This document shows positions 17,654 to 26,181 of a DNA stretch of 64,000 bases, piece after piece; the first letter of the stretch is position 1, and the number at the start of each line of letters is the position of its first letter. A model generated the notes under the pieces. The model did no database searches. It was given only the letters and a program-made list of their open reading frames with translations, and was not told where the DNA came from. Origin of the DNA: Pseudomonas songnenensis. GTDB taxonomy: Bacteria; Pseudomonadota; Gammaproteobacteria; Pseudomonadales; Pseudomonadaceae. Location of the stretch: the NCBI RefSeq assembly GCF_003696315.1, contig NZ_RFFN01000003.1:715548-779547 (forward strand). The letters run 5' to 3'. The position numbers and the translations under genes were made by a program.

Positions 17654-18793
17654 CTACCCCCTGGGATTGGAAAATGCCCTGAGAGCCGCGTAAATATTGT
17701 TCTCAGCAAAATTCATGGGCCCTTCAAGACGAAAGCGCAAATCATCCGCAAAGGTCGTCTCGGTGAGCTTGAACGGATTAAAGGCTGGCCCATCGAGTGC
17801 ATTAAGAGCTGCGGCGATACCTCGGGTGTCCCCGAAAAACACCTCTTCCACGTGTGCACGCACCTTGGCCCACCCTACACACAGTGTGCCCAAGGCTTCA
17901 TTAAGGCCCAATGTTTGCGGCTTCACATCCGACATCAGCACGCCATGCCCGATCTGAAACTCGGGACCACGACCCAGGGCAATTTGCGCGTTTACAGCAA
18001 CCCAGGCACTAACCGAAGCTTCCAAGGCATCGTCCACGCTGGCAGGCACATCAGGCAATACATTGGCACCCTTGGCACCCAGACCATAAAACGTCCGCAA
18101 AGCCGCTTCATCGGGCTCCAAACGCAGAGGCTCCCAACGACGCAAGAACGCGACATCCAAGGGCTCCACAGACGCATCGGCCTGATTCATCGCTGCCAGA
18201 ATGTAGAGGTCATGAGGCAATGCGTACTCGATCACGTCACCAGAGATGGGGTCGAGCATTTCAAAGAACTGCGTTTCGGCACGTTTGGCCCCATCAGAGG
18301 CCAAGCGTTTGTCGGACTCAATGGCCACGATGGCACCACCGAACGCCTGCACCGCAGGGCCTCGGTTGATCTCATCGATGATCAAGAGCGCGGCCCCATT
18401 GGCGCCCTTCGCATGTTCACTGGCACGGTACAGTGTGCCCTTCACGATGGTGAAGTCAGGGGCACCTGCCACCTTGTTAACTGCTGGCGTGATACCCGAC
18501 ACAAAGTCGCGATACTTGGAGTTTTGGTGAAAGACCGTTCGAAATACCTTGCGGTCCATCTTCGTGGGAGCAGGAATATCTCTAACAGCCCCAGCAGCGG
18601 GTGGAATCGGTATACCGCCCCTAGGATTGAGCTGTGGTGGGCCACCTGCGGGAGTGACACCAAAACCCGTTTCAAAGGCCAGTGCAACTTCAGCCAGGAG
18701 CTTCGATTTTCCTGTGCCAGGTGGACCGGATACCAACACGTTGCGGGAGCGTGATAGCAGTTTTAATGCCTGCTTGCAGTCGTCACTTGCCAT
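17654..18793 (-). CDS. McrB-like AAA+ GTPase motor without N-terminal domain
   Basis: This 379-aa AAA+ protein has Walker A GPPGTGKS (23-30), Walker B LLIIDE (136-141) followed by INR, and the McrB signature MNQADAS in the position of the GTP-specificity MNTAD motif, then the arginine-finger segment AFLRRWE. McrB and relatives usually carry a DNA-binding domain before the AAA+ core; here the P-loop starts at residue 23, so that domain is absent. The 198-aa gene overlapping its start by 11 bp may supply it. It should assemble as a hexamer and drive the McrC-like nuclease. Confidence 0.85.
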   Translation of the reverse strand: MASDDCKQALKLLSRSRNVLVSGPPGTGKSKLLAEVALAFETGFGVTPAGGPPQLNPRGGIPIPPAAGAVRDIPAPTKMDRKVFRTVFHQNSKYRDFVSGITPAVNKVAGAPDFTIVKGTLYRASEHAKGANGAALLIIDEINRGPAVQAFGGAIVAIESDKRLASDGAKRAETQFFEMLDPISGDVIEYALPHDLYILAAMNQADASVEPLDVAFLRRWEPLRLEPDEAALRTFYGLGAKGANVLPDVPASVDDALEASVSAWVAVNAQIALGRGPEFQIGHGVLMSDVKPQTLGLNEALGTLCVGWAKVRAHVEEVFFGDTRGIAAALNALDGPAFNPFKLTETTFADDLRFRLEGPMNFAENNIYAALRAFSNPRG

Positions 18794-19379
18794 TGCAGTA
18801 CTTGCCCAGGTTGGTGAAATCTCGGTAGCCGATCACTGCGCGATTAGCCGCACGTTTGGCATCCAAACAGCCCAGCAACTCGGCAGCAACCACGGGATCC
18901 CATTTACCCTCAATACGCAGCGTCTTTTCTTCAACGTAGTAAGGCCAAACAGATCCATCGTTCAACTGAATCAGTAGCAGCAAGATGCGGTTGCCCACCC
19001 CACCCCTGGGTACTAGGCTCGTGTCAAAACAGCCGTACTCATGAACCCGAGCGATGCGACCTTCTGATGGACGCACATCAGTAGGTGTCTCAAAGAAGGA
19101 GTCCTTGCGCATAACTTGGCCGCTAACGTCATGCCAAAAGAACTCGCCTTGGAACACGTCGATTTCTTCGACTACACCATCGCGCTTACGGTTTTCCTTT
19201 GCCTTCTTCGGAAACATCTCCGTGATAACAGGCAACAGTTGTTTAAAGGAGCCAAAACGAAAATCGCGAGCCCCTCCGCCCGTATCGGAATCGTTGGACT
19301 GGGCGAGAATTTTCCTCAGGTCTCCAGGGACAATTTCCTTGTACAAAATTCGAGCAACATGCCCAGCCCCATTAGCCAT
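18783..19379 (-). CDS. Unrecognised 198-aa protein, candidate DNA-recognition subunit
   Basis: I do not recognise this family with confidence. The 198 residues look like one compact beta-rich domain: an early ILYKEIVPGDLRKI, a SDTGGGARDFRF segment, a basic patch (FPKKAKENRKRD), a mid RPSEGRIARVHEYG and a strand GNRILLLLIQLNDG. The DTGGG and the hydrophobic strand after a GN turn recall B3/EcoRII-N type DNA-recognition domains, but this is a weak visual resemblance. It overlaps the methylase stop and the McrB-like start. Its place beside an McrB that lacks its DNA-binding domain suggests it reads the target site. An unrelated accessory role remains possible. Confidence 0.5.
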   Translation of the reverse strand: MANGAGHVARILYKEIVPGDLRKILAQSNDSDTGGGARDFRFGSFKQLLPVITEMFPKKAKENRKRDGVVEEIDVFQGEFFWHDVSGQVMRKDSFFETPTDVRPSEGRIARVHEYGCFDTSLVPRGGVGNRILLLLIQLNDGSVWPYYVEEKTLRIEGKWDPVVAAELLGCLDAKRAANRAVIGYRDFTNLGKYCNGK

Positions 19380-21603
19380 GAATTTTGGATCCTTCTTCTT
19401 CGATTTCTTCGCCCCCTAGGGCGAGCTCAGAGGGCACATAAGCCATAGCCCCCGCCGCACGAGCCTCCGCCGCACGGTGTGACCAAACTGTAGACTGGTT
19501 TCCTGTACGTTTTGCCATTGAAGCCAAAGCACTATCTCGGGTAATTGTGGACTTTACCTCACCAGGCAATACCACCTGGCCCCGATCCAAAAGCGGGAAG
19601 TCTTGGAGCATCAACTCCATGTCCTTTAAATCGAGCCCATAGGCCACGGCCACTTCCGCATCAATCTCTCCACGCAGCTGCGCCATACGCTCGTAGGTTT
19701 CACGAGTAGCCCCCGCACTGTCGAGTGTGCGCAATTCGCGTGCAGCACTCACCAGCCTCTTCCATGGCAAGCCATCTTTGGCGAGCTTTGGCATGGGCAC
19801 GCTTTGCAACAGGAAGTAATTCACCGTCGTAGTGAGCACGCGCCGAAGCATCCAGTCAAAGGTAAAACTGTTGGCGATGGACACCCACACCAATAACCGC
19901 TCTTCCGATGGGTCATCAGGGAAAAGGATCGTGGGCACCTTATTGCCACAGATCACCCCAGCAGGAATTAACGAGGCCATGAGCGAGCGCTCATTGGTTT
20001 GACCTGCAATGTCGCAAAAACCCACACGCAGCACGTCCGCGCGGTGCTGATTAGCACGGGGCATGTCGGAGGGGCGAATCCAAAACTGGGGGGCAAGGCG
20101 TGAGCCTCCGATGGCATAGGCCTCCCACAACGCACTGCGACCAGTGCCAGACACGTACCCTTTTACACCAAAGCGATGAGCCTGCACCATTCGACCTTCC
20201 ACCAGTGGCAAAGCGCCGGGCGTGGCACGCCCTAGGAACTTAGAACGCTCCTTGGTCATATCAACTTCACGGCAAAACTTCGGGGTCCAGCCATAACCAG
20301 GCTCTTCCCACGAGACACCAGCTTCTCCGATCTTCGAGAAGAGCTTCCACTCAGACAAGCTACGAACCTCGGGCAGGCTCAAATCGTCTCGAATACCCCC
20401 AAGTGCTGCACGCCCAATGGTGGCAGTTCCCGTAATCTCCAAGCCCGTAGGGGTGCCCCGCTCATGCATAAGGGTGATGGGTTCACTCTTGCTCTTTTCG
20501 GAACCAGCCTTCGTGAGAGCCACAGCCAGGAACTTAAAGCGTGTGTCGATGGCAAAGAACCGTGCACGGTTATCGATGATCGACATGGACACGCTTTGGC
20601 TCGCATCAAAAATTTTCTGCCGCATGGCGCGGGTACCTTGCGAACGGATGAGCCCACCAGGCACTAGTGCAGCTACCACACCCTGCTCTTTGCAGAGATC
20701 AAAGAAGAGGTCAGTGAAAGCGATGTAGAGGTCTGGCTCTCCATTGCCCAAATCGGGATAGCGCGCCAACAAGCGACGAGAGTAGTTCGCTACCTCATTG
20801 CGCTGCTGGGCAAATCGCTCTTCATCAAGCCCATGAATTTGGGCCCCGTAGTGGCGCTGGGTGCCTGAGGACTTCAAGAACTCGTGCCGTGAGAGCTTGA
20901 CCTTTTCCCATGGTGGGTTGCCGATCACCGCATCAAAACCCTCAGGAGCCATAGCAGTCCAGACCTTGCGATCTGACATCAAGCTATCGCCACAGTACCA
21001 ACGTGCACGCATAGCTTTAAGAGCCGATACATCATCAGTGAACGAAGCAAGTGCAAGCAGTGCCGCACGCAAAGAGTTGCCCGAAAGATCCGCTGCACAC
21101 ACACCGTGAGCCAACCAATGCGCCGTCTTGGCTCGATCCATCCCACACACTGCGTGGGTCAACGCTGTCAGCAAAATTCCTGCGCCGCAGGCAGGATCAA
21201 TCACCTTGCTCCTGTACGTAAGCTTGGGAGCGGCGAGCTTCGCCAACCGTGTAGCTAGGCGAAAGTCCGTATGGTAGGCACCTGTGCTTTTTCGATCCTG
21301 CTCATGCAAGGCCTCTCGCGCCAGAGCACTCAGTGCCAAAGCCGGATGAATCGGTGAGTGCTCAATGGCACTTGCCACAGGTGCCGCAAGTTCCAAGAGC
21401 TCTGATGCTTGGCTCTTGCTTCTGACCCTAAAAGTCTCGTGAAACTCCGCCAGGTCAAACCCACCAAAACGCGCTGACACTGCCTCCAAAATTTGAAGCC
21501 GAAGCTCAAAGCTGGCGTGACCATGACCTCTACCAACAGCATTTGTGAGAGCTGCTTCTGCTGAGGCCAGATACTCTGCTTCAACGGGGCGAGGTGCGCT
21601 CAT
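19372..21603 (-). CDS. N6-adenine DNA methyltransferase, large
   Basis: This 743-aa enzyme is an N6-adenine methylase of the class found in Eco57I-like and type I/IIG systems. The entry segment STGAYHTDFRLATRLA leads to the S-adenosylmethionine motif DPACGAG (136-142), and the catalytic motif NPPW is at 229-232. The C-terminal half (about 380-700) should hold the target-recognition region. I see no nuclease motif, so it appears to be a methylase only. It overlaps the D12 methylase by ATGA and the next gene by 8 bp. It would protect host DNA from the McrBC-like nuclease. Confidence 0.87.
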   Translation of the reverse strand: MSAPRPVEAEYLASAEAALTNAVGRGHGHASFELRLQILEAVSARFGGFDLAEFHETFRVRSKSQASELLELAAPVASAIEHSPIHPALALSALAREALHEQDRKSTGAYHTDFRLATRLAKLAAPKLTYRSKVIDPACGAGILLTALTHAVCGMDRAKTAHWLAHGVCAADLSGNSLRAALLALASFTDDVSALKAMRARWYCGDSLMSDRKVWTAMAPEGFDAVIGNPPWEKVKLSRHEFLKSSGTQRHYGAQIHGLDEERFAQQRNEVANYSRRLLARYPDLGNGEPDLYIAFTDLFFDLCKEQGVVAALVPGGLIRSQGTRAMRQKIFDASQSVSMSIIDNRARFFAIDTRFKFLAVALTKAGSEKSKSEPITLMHERGTPTGLEITGTATIGRAALGGIRDDLSLPEVRSLSEWKLFSKIGEAGVSWEEPGYGWTPKFCREVDMTKERSKFLGRATPGALPLVEGRMVQAHRFGVKGYVSGTGRSALWEAYAIGGSRLAPQFWIRPSDMPRANQHRADVLRVGFCDIAGQTNERSLMASLIPAGVICGNKVPTILFPDDPSEERLLVWVSIANSFTFDWMLRRVLTTTVNYFLLQSVPMPKLAKDGLPWKRLVSAARELRTLDSAGATRETYERMAQLRGEIDAEVAVAYGLDLKDMELMLQDFPLLDRGQVVLPGEVKSTITRDSALASMAKRTGNQSTVWSHRAAEARAAGAMAYVPSELALGGEEIEEEGSKIHG

Positions 21604-22694
21604 GCATAGCTCTCCACGAGGATGGGCTTAATGGTTTTAACAGCCTTGGACTGCGCTTTGGGCAGCTGTACCGTAGGCCGCTCCACCACCACCAAAAATT
21701 CGCTCACGTCAGAAGCAGTGCTACTAGCCACCTTATTGGGACGGTAGCGGCCAATGGCTCCCAGGGGATGCATTGTGGACGTGCCGATCTTCGAGAGCTC
21801 AGACCTAATGTCTTGCATACAGATGTGCCCTTCACTGCTGTAAGAGAGCAACACCTTTTGAGCCTTCAAGCCATGCACCAAGCGTGAGAGCGTTTGCAGA
21901 GCACGGGTCTTGTAGCAAAAATCTGAAGCCAAGTTTTTCCAAGGACGAAGCCCTGCAACCCCCTCCACCTCGGGCTCATCACCCAGAGCTACCGTTTCAA
22001 GGATGTGGTAATAGCTTGCGTACTGACGCTTTGTGTATGGGGGGTCCAAATAAACTAAGTCATGCGCCGCATTGGGCACGTCGAACACATCACCCACAGT
22101 GGCCTCAACATGCACGCCTCTCTTTTTGAGATTACGGCAGCGCATAGCGATTATGTCTTGCGATTGGCTTGTCCACTTGGAGAGGAAGCAGCCAAAAGTG
22201 CCAGCGATATTGGCCACCCTATTTAAAGCACCAAATAGGTCTGCGATGAGCAGGCGCTCTTCTACCTCATCAATAGCGCCAGCCCCCACCCAATCGGCGA
22301 TTAGCGCCCGCATAGCATCGATTCGTGCTGCATTTTCTTGCGTGAAGTAGCGTCGCTCAAGGCCACAGGTATCCACCGATGCGGGGCTGTACTCGCGCCA
22401 CATAAAGCCATGCTTGGGCTTGGCAGCATTGAGTTTGGCGATGGCCTTGGTGTAACCACCTAGCTTCTTAAAAGCCGCTTGATCAGCACTGATTAACCGT
22501 GCCCCTGCAGAAATCACCGCAGAGTGCAAACTGTCGTTGATACGCACGTCCCATCCCAGATCAGCAGCGGCTTCAGCCACCACCCCCGTGCCACAGAAAG
22601 CGTCCACAAAGAAGGCACCCTGTTTAGGGTGCCCGATATAGGTCGTTATCTGATCAATCAGCCTGGACTTCGAACCAATGTAGCGGAAGGTCAT
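21600..22694 (-). CDS. D12-class (Dam-like) adenine DNA methyltransferase
   Basis: This 364-aa methylase carries the D12-class order of motifs: GSKSRL near the N-terminus, the cofactor motif FVDAFCGTGVVAEA (29-42) and the catalytic DPPY (217-220) in LVYLDPPYTKRQYASYYH. The long stretch between them is the target-recognition domain. It overlaps the RHH gene upstream and the larger methylase downstream, each by ATGA. Two adenine methylases together may modify the two strands of an asymmetric site, or two different sites. Confidence 0.88.
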   Translation of the reverse strand: MTFRYIGSKSRLIDQITTYIGHPKQGAFFVDAFCGTGVVAEAAADLGWDVRINDSLHSAVISAGARLISADQAAFKKLGGYTKAIAKLNAAKPKHGFMWREYSPASVDTCGLERRYFTQENAARIDAMRALIADWVGAGAIDEVEERLLIADLFGALNRVANIAGTFGCFLSKWTSQSQDIIAMRCRNLKKRGVHVEATVGDVFDVPNAAHDLVYLDPPYTKRQYASYYHILETVALGDEPEVEGVAGLRPWKNLASDFCYKTRALQTLSRLVHGLKAQKVLLSYSSEGHICMQDIRSELSKIGTSTMHPLGAIGRYRPNKVASSTASDVSEFLVVVERPTVQLPKAQSKAVKTIKPILVESYA

Positions 22695-22927
22695 GCTGCT
22701 GCTCCCACGTGCGCTTTACGGTCTGCACGCGCCCGTTTGGGAGCAGGAGGATGAGTTTTTTTGTCCGGAGAGGCGATGCCATTGCGGTCGCAGTAGTCAC
22801 ACAGCAGCACTTCTAGCATGTTGACCATACTGCGTTGTTCGTGGTCTGCAGCCTCCTTCAAGACCTTCTTGAAGGTCGGAGAGACTCGCAGGTTGAGGGT
22901 TTCGCTCTTGGTGTCGGTGAATCTCAT
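22691..22927 (-). CDS. Small ribbon-helix-helix-like regulator
   Basis: This 78-aa protein begins MRFTDTKSETLNLRVSPTFK, a beta strand followed by two helices (KKVLKEAADHEQRSMVNMLEVL), the ribbon-helix-helix pattern of Arc/CopG-type repressors, with a basic Pro/Lys-rich tail. It heads the cargo operon and overlaps the D12 methylase by ATGA. It may repress or time expression of the operon, binding the inverted repeats just upstream. Its Shine-Dalgarno is weak, and translational coupling to a short upstream reading frame is possible. Confidence 0.65.
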   Translation of the reverse strand: MRFTDTKSETLNLRVSPTFKKVLKEAADHEQRSMVNMLEVLLCDYCDRNGIASPDKKTHPPAPKRARADRKAHVGAAA

Positions 22928-22978
22928 GGGTGGTGCCCCGCAAATGTCTGTGCAGTTGCGTTAGTGTACATACATCCA

Positions 22979-23013
22979 GCATTTTTTCCTCCTCAGAGAT
23001 TCAAAAAATGCTA
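22979..23013. promoter_or_regulatory. Inverted repeat upstream of the cargo operon
   Basis: AGCATTTTTT (22979-22988) and AAAAAATGCT (23004-23013) are perfect 10-bp complements, 15 bases apart, in the region that must contain the promoter of the RHH-methylase-McrBC operon. A TTGAAT element overlaps the right arm on the minus strand. It is a candidate operator for the RHH protein. The hairpin is AT-rich and could instead act on tnsE transcripts. Confidence 0.5.
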
Positions 23014-23071
23014 AAATCCTCGAAGACTGCAAATCTTTGAGCATCATGACTGATCAATTTCACTAACTCTT

Positions 23072-24685
23072 TTAGATCAGCGCAGCGCGTATCCGCTGTT
23101 TCCAATCAGCCGATCTGTTCTGATTAACGCCAGATGGATCATCCTTGGGGTGGTGTACCGACTGCAAAGGCTCACAGTACTTCGCCATTGTGCTAGGCCA
23201 ACGCAATGAGCCTTTCACTATCCCTCTCAAGATCCTGTCTATACATTGTCTGGCGTCTTCAATGCTCACTTTGATGCCCATGATCCGCGTCGACATGCGC
23301 TTCCGGTTGCCTGAGGTTTCTATTTCCAGTAAGTAGCGCTCACTATGGTTTTCCAGCCTGAACCTCGCTAGCAGATAGCAACGTGGTGTCTCGTCATCAA
23401 TCATGTGGTATCTGCATCGTGGAACCTGCGGCAGCGGTGCCACTTCCAGAGATAGCAACTCAATGTCTGATTCTTGAATTATCTGATTGATGAGCTCGCT
23501 GAGCTGAGAGAATCGTTCGGGGAACCGTTGCTGGATTTCTCTATCTCCCAATAATTGGAACTCTCCCGGCGCTATACTGCCGCTACTTACGGGATCAGCT
23601 ACGCCGAAAACCGTGCTCTCTCCGCCCAATGGGTGTTCGTCGTCGACTCTCTTCCCATGAGTGCCGGCGCGCTCACCGTTGTAGGCGATCTTATTGATCA
23701 ACTGACCATCAAAGTTAATCCCCTCAACGGGGAGATGAATCAACCTCGGTTCCTTGGCGGCAGTCGGCTCTTCGTCAGCATCCACCTCCACCTCTCCAGT
23801 TCCCGATGGAACCGGTACACAGCCTGTGTTCTCTCCTCTGACGGATAACTTGAGAGCAGGGTGGTGGAAAAAAACATCGCCACGATGGGTAAAACGGAGC
23901 CCCTGAAGCTTTTCGATCTCCCAGACCAGCAATTCGTTGCTTTCCGGATCAAAGGGACCTCGCACATCCATGCTGGTACCAGCAAGAGAAGGGGGTGCCT
24001 GAAAATCAAACTGCCACCTGGCATACGCCGAACCTTGTGGTACCCGCTCCTGCCCTTGGTTGAGGCTTTGCCATATTGATTCGAAGGATCGCTTCACATC
24101 CTGATTAAGCAGCAGCCAACTGAAATGGTCTCGGTATCCCTTGATTTTGAGAAGCTGGCTTGGCGCACCTGTCTTCGGGGGCGTATGGATATGAACAACA
24201 TCGTCCTCTCTATAGAGCGTGAAGACCATGTCCAAACCATTCGGTGCGAACGCTGCACGCACGATGAAGGCAGCGTGGAAGAACATTTTTCGCGCCAACT
24301 CGAATTTCGGCAGCCAGACGGTCAGACCATCGACCTCGAACACAAAGCATCGCTGTCCTGATATCTCAGGATTTGCAGCAAGCTTTCTGGCAAGACGTGG
24401 GCACTCACCCAACCGCCGTTCCCGCCAGGTTTCTATTGCAGGAAGCACCACCGTCTTCTTGAAACCACTGGAACGGTAAGGAGCCCCTTCGTCTCCAAGA
24501 AACTCGCGACCAACAGCCAAGACACACGACATCTCCTTTGCGAACCGCTGCAGCTGCAACTGACCTTTACGTTCAAAGAGAGCAGCCAAACGCCACTCGG
24601 CTGACGGAGTCGGGGCCCTGAAAAAATTTCCAACGGCCAGCAATTTGGATCCGTTCGGGATTTGACGAAATACAGTCCTATTCAA
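23072..24685 (-). CDS. tnsE: TnsE, targeting protein for replicating and mobile DNA
   Basis: This 537-aa protein matches Tn7 TnsE in length (about 538) and in position as the fifth transposition gene after tnsD. TnsE steers insertion to lagging-strand structures and to conjugating plasmids by contacting the sliding clamp and DNA. Visible segments include the N-terminal NRTVFRQIPNGSKLLAVGNF and the C-terminal basic region. It overlaps tnsD by 8 bp. Having both tnsD and tnsE means the element can use both the safe attTn7 site and moving plasmids. Recognition rests on length and context more than on motifs. Confidence 0.85.
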   Translation of the reverse strand: MNRTVFRQIPNGSKLLAVGNFFRAPTPSAEWRLAALFERKGQLQLQRFAKEMSCVLAVGREFLGDEGAPYRSSGFKKTVVLPAIETWRERRLGECPRLARKLAANPEISGQRCFVFEVDGLTVWLPKFELARKMFFHAAFIVRAAFAPNGLDMVFTLYREDDVVHIHTPPKTGAPSQLLKIKGYRDHFSWLLLNQDVKRSFESIWQSLNQGQERVPQGSAYARWQFDFQAPPSLAGTSMDVRGPFDPESNELLVWEIEKLQGLRFTHRGDVFFHHPALKLSVRGENTGCVPVPSGTGEVEVDADEEPTAAKEPRLIHLPVEGINFDGQLINKIAYNGERAGTHGKRVDDEHPLGGESTVFGVADPVSSGSIAPGEFQLLGDREIQQRFPERFSQLSELINQIIQESDIELLSLEVAPLPQVPRCRYHMIDDETPRCYLLARFRLENHSERYLLEIETSGNRKRMSTRIMGIKVSIEDARQCIDRILRGIVKGSLRWPSTMAKYCEPLQSVHHPKDDPSGVNQNRSADWKQRIRAALI

Positions 24686-26180
24686 TCCATCTTCCTATCA
24701 ATCGAATGAACGCAGTGGTCAGCGGTACCATCCTGCTTTTTTCCAATCCACAACGCTTTTCCAGCTCCCAGCGCCTGGACGTTATGCCCATCTGTACATC
24801 CTCCAGCATCACTGCAGTCAGGCGACGGATCTGATACTCGCCGACAGACTCTGCATAGCGATCCAGGAAGGTGCGGCACATAGGCAGTCGATCGAGATGG
24901 TGCTCAACTGATGCCCGATGGGGTAGCTGCTGTAGGAACCAGTTGCGGCTCCTGCGCGGAAGGCCCAGGTCTTCTTCGCTACCTCTGCCAATCCGTATCA
25001 GCCGGCGCACCAACCTTCTGTCGCGCGCTCCCCATTCGATGTGGCTGTTGTTGCCCTGTCGGTGCTGCCTGACCCGGTTCGCAGCCATCAACCAGTGTCG
25101 GTCATGACGATAAAGCCAGGCGTAACATGCCCCTGCTCCATCTTGCCTGGCTGCTTTGACTCCACCGTGATAAGCCAGTGCTTGCAGCCAAATGGTTCGG
25201 TATTGCTGCTTATGCTCAAACTCAGCAGGGAGCATCTGGACTGACCGGTCGGAGGCAAGGTCGATCTGGTGAGTATTCGCGTCACTGATCATCGAGCCAG
25301 CATGCTGACCAGGACGCAGGCTGGTCCAGACAATCAGATGCTGCAGAGCACTGAATCCCTTGCGATGCTTCCTGAACATCGCAAACAGCCAAGGTGGGCA
25401 CTCTCCGGATGTCAGCAGACCGTTAGCAGCAAGCCAATCCCTGCGATTGGATGCCAAGATCTTCTCCCAAATGATTTCAGCCCTGACCTGTCGGCCGCGC
25501 CTGGCGCCACACTCTGTAGCCAGGTACCGGTACAGGTTGGTCCAGCGTCCGTAGCCAGGCGATTGCACCTCTTCGAGCGCCAGCAACTGCATAGCAGCCT
25601 TGGCGAGCCTGATAGCGTCTTCGCCCACGAGACTCACGCGAAGGTCACGAGGCAGAAACAGTGGAGAAGCTGGATGAAACTCATGCCGCTGCGCTCGACG
25701 GAATGGGATAGGCGAATTCAGGAGCTGACAGCCATGCTCGGAACAGGCATCTATCCCTTGGATCTGCCAGCTACGCCGCCAGTAGGGTTCACCGTAACGC
25801 ACAGCCATATCTTCAAAGCAGATCGGGCAGTAACGCAGCCAATCGGGCCACTTGACCAAGGCCGTCGAGGCCCCAGACAGACCAATTGTCGGCCGGTCGG
25901 GAGCTAGCATGGCCTGAAAAAGATCGGTACGGCGCTCCGGCGGAATGAAAGGGGCATAGAGCGGGAACAGCGTGTGATTCAGGATCATGCCTTCCGCATC
26001 CATGCCGGTGTTGTTAGCCAACGCAGCCAGGTGTGTGGGCAGATCGGTGATCGCGGCAACCTTGCTGTCACCGAAAAGCATGTGCAGCAAAGTCTTGTGG
26101 TTACCCATCCCCAGATGTACCCGACACCGGGCAATACCGCTGTAGAGCAGTTCGTCCGGGTAGAGCCTGGGGAAGTACAT
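24678..26180 (-). CDS. tnsD: TnsD/TniQ, attTn7-recognising target selector
   Basis: This 500-aa TniQ-family protein begins with the family opening MYFPRLYPDELLYSGIARCR and contains the zinc-binding residues Cys118, Cys121, Cys146 and His149, with the same spacing as in Tn7 TnsD. TnsD binds the 3' end of glmS and recruits TnsC so that insertion falls just outside the gene, which is where this element sits. Its start follows tnsC by one base. The C-terminal half should contain the DNA-binding part for attTn7. Confidence 0.93.
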   Translation of the reverse strand: MYFPRLYPDELLYSGIARCRVHLGMGNHKTLLHMLFGDSKVAAITDLPTHLAALANNTGMDAEGMILNHTLFPLYAPFIPPERRTDLFQAMLAPDRPTIGLSGASTALVKWPDWLRYCPICFEDMAVRYGEPYWRRSWQIQGIDACSEHGCQLLNSPIPFRRAQRHEFHPASPLFLPRDLRVSLVGEDAIRLAKAAMQLLALEEVQSPGYGRWTNLYRYLATECGARRGRQVRAEIIWEKILASNRRDWLAANGLLTSGECPPWLFAMFRKHRKGFSALQHLIVWTSLRPGQHAGSMISDANTHQIDLASDRSVQMLPAEFEHKQQYRTIWLQALAYHGGVKAARQDGAGACYAWLYRHDRHWLMAANRVRQHRQGNNSHIEWGARDRRLVRRLIRIGRGSEEDLGLPRRSRNWFLQQLPHRASVEHHLDRLPMCRTFLDRYAESVGEYQIRRLTAVMLEDVQMGITSRRWELEKRCGLEKSRMVPLTTAFIRLIGRWIE

Positions 26181-26181
26181 G

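Noticed and set aside
16346..22927. BREX or DISARM system
   Set aside because: The methylase alone could suggest these, but no PglZ, BrxL, DrmA/B helicase or Lon-like gene is present; the motor-nuclease pair is McrBC-like.
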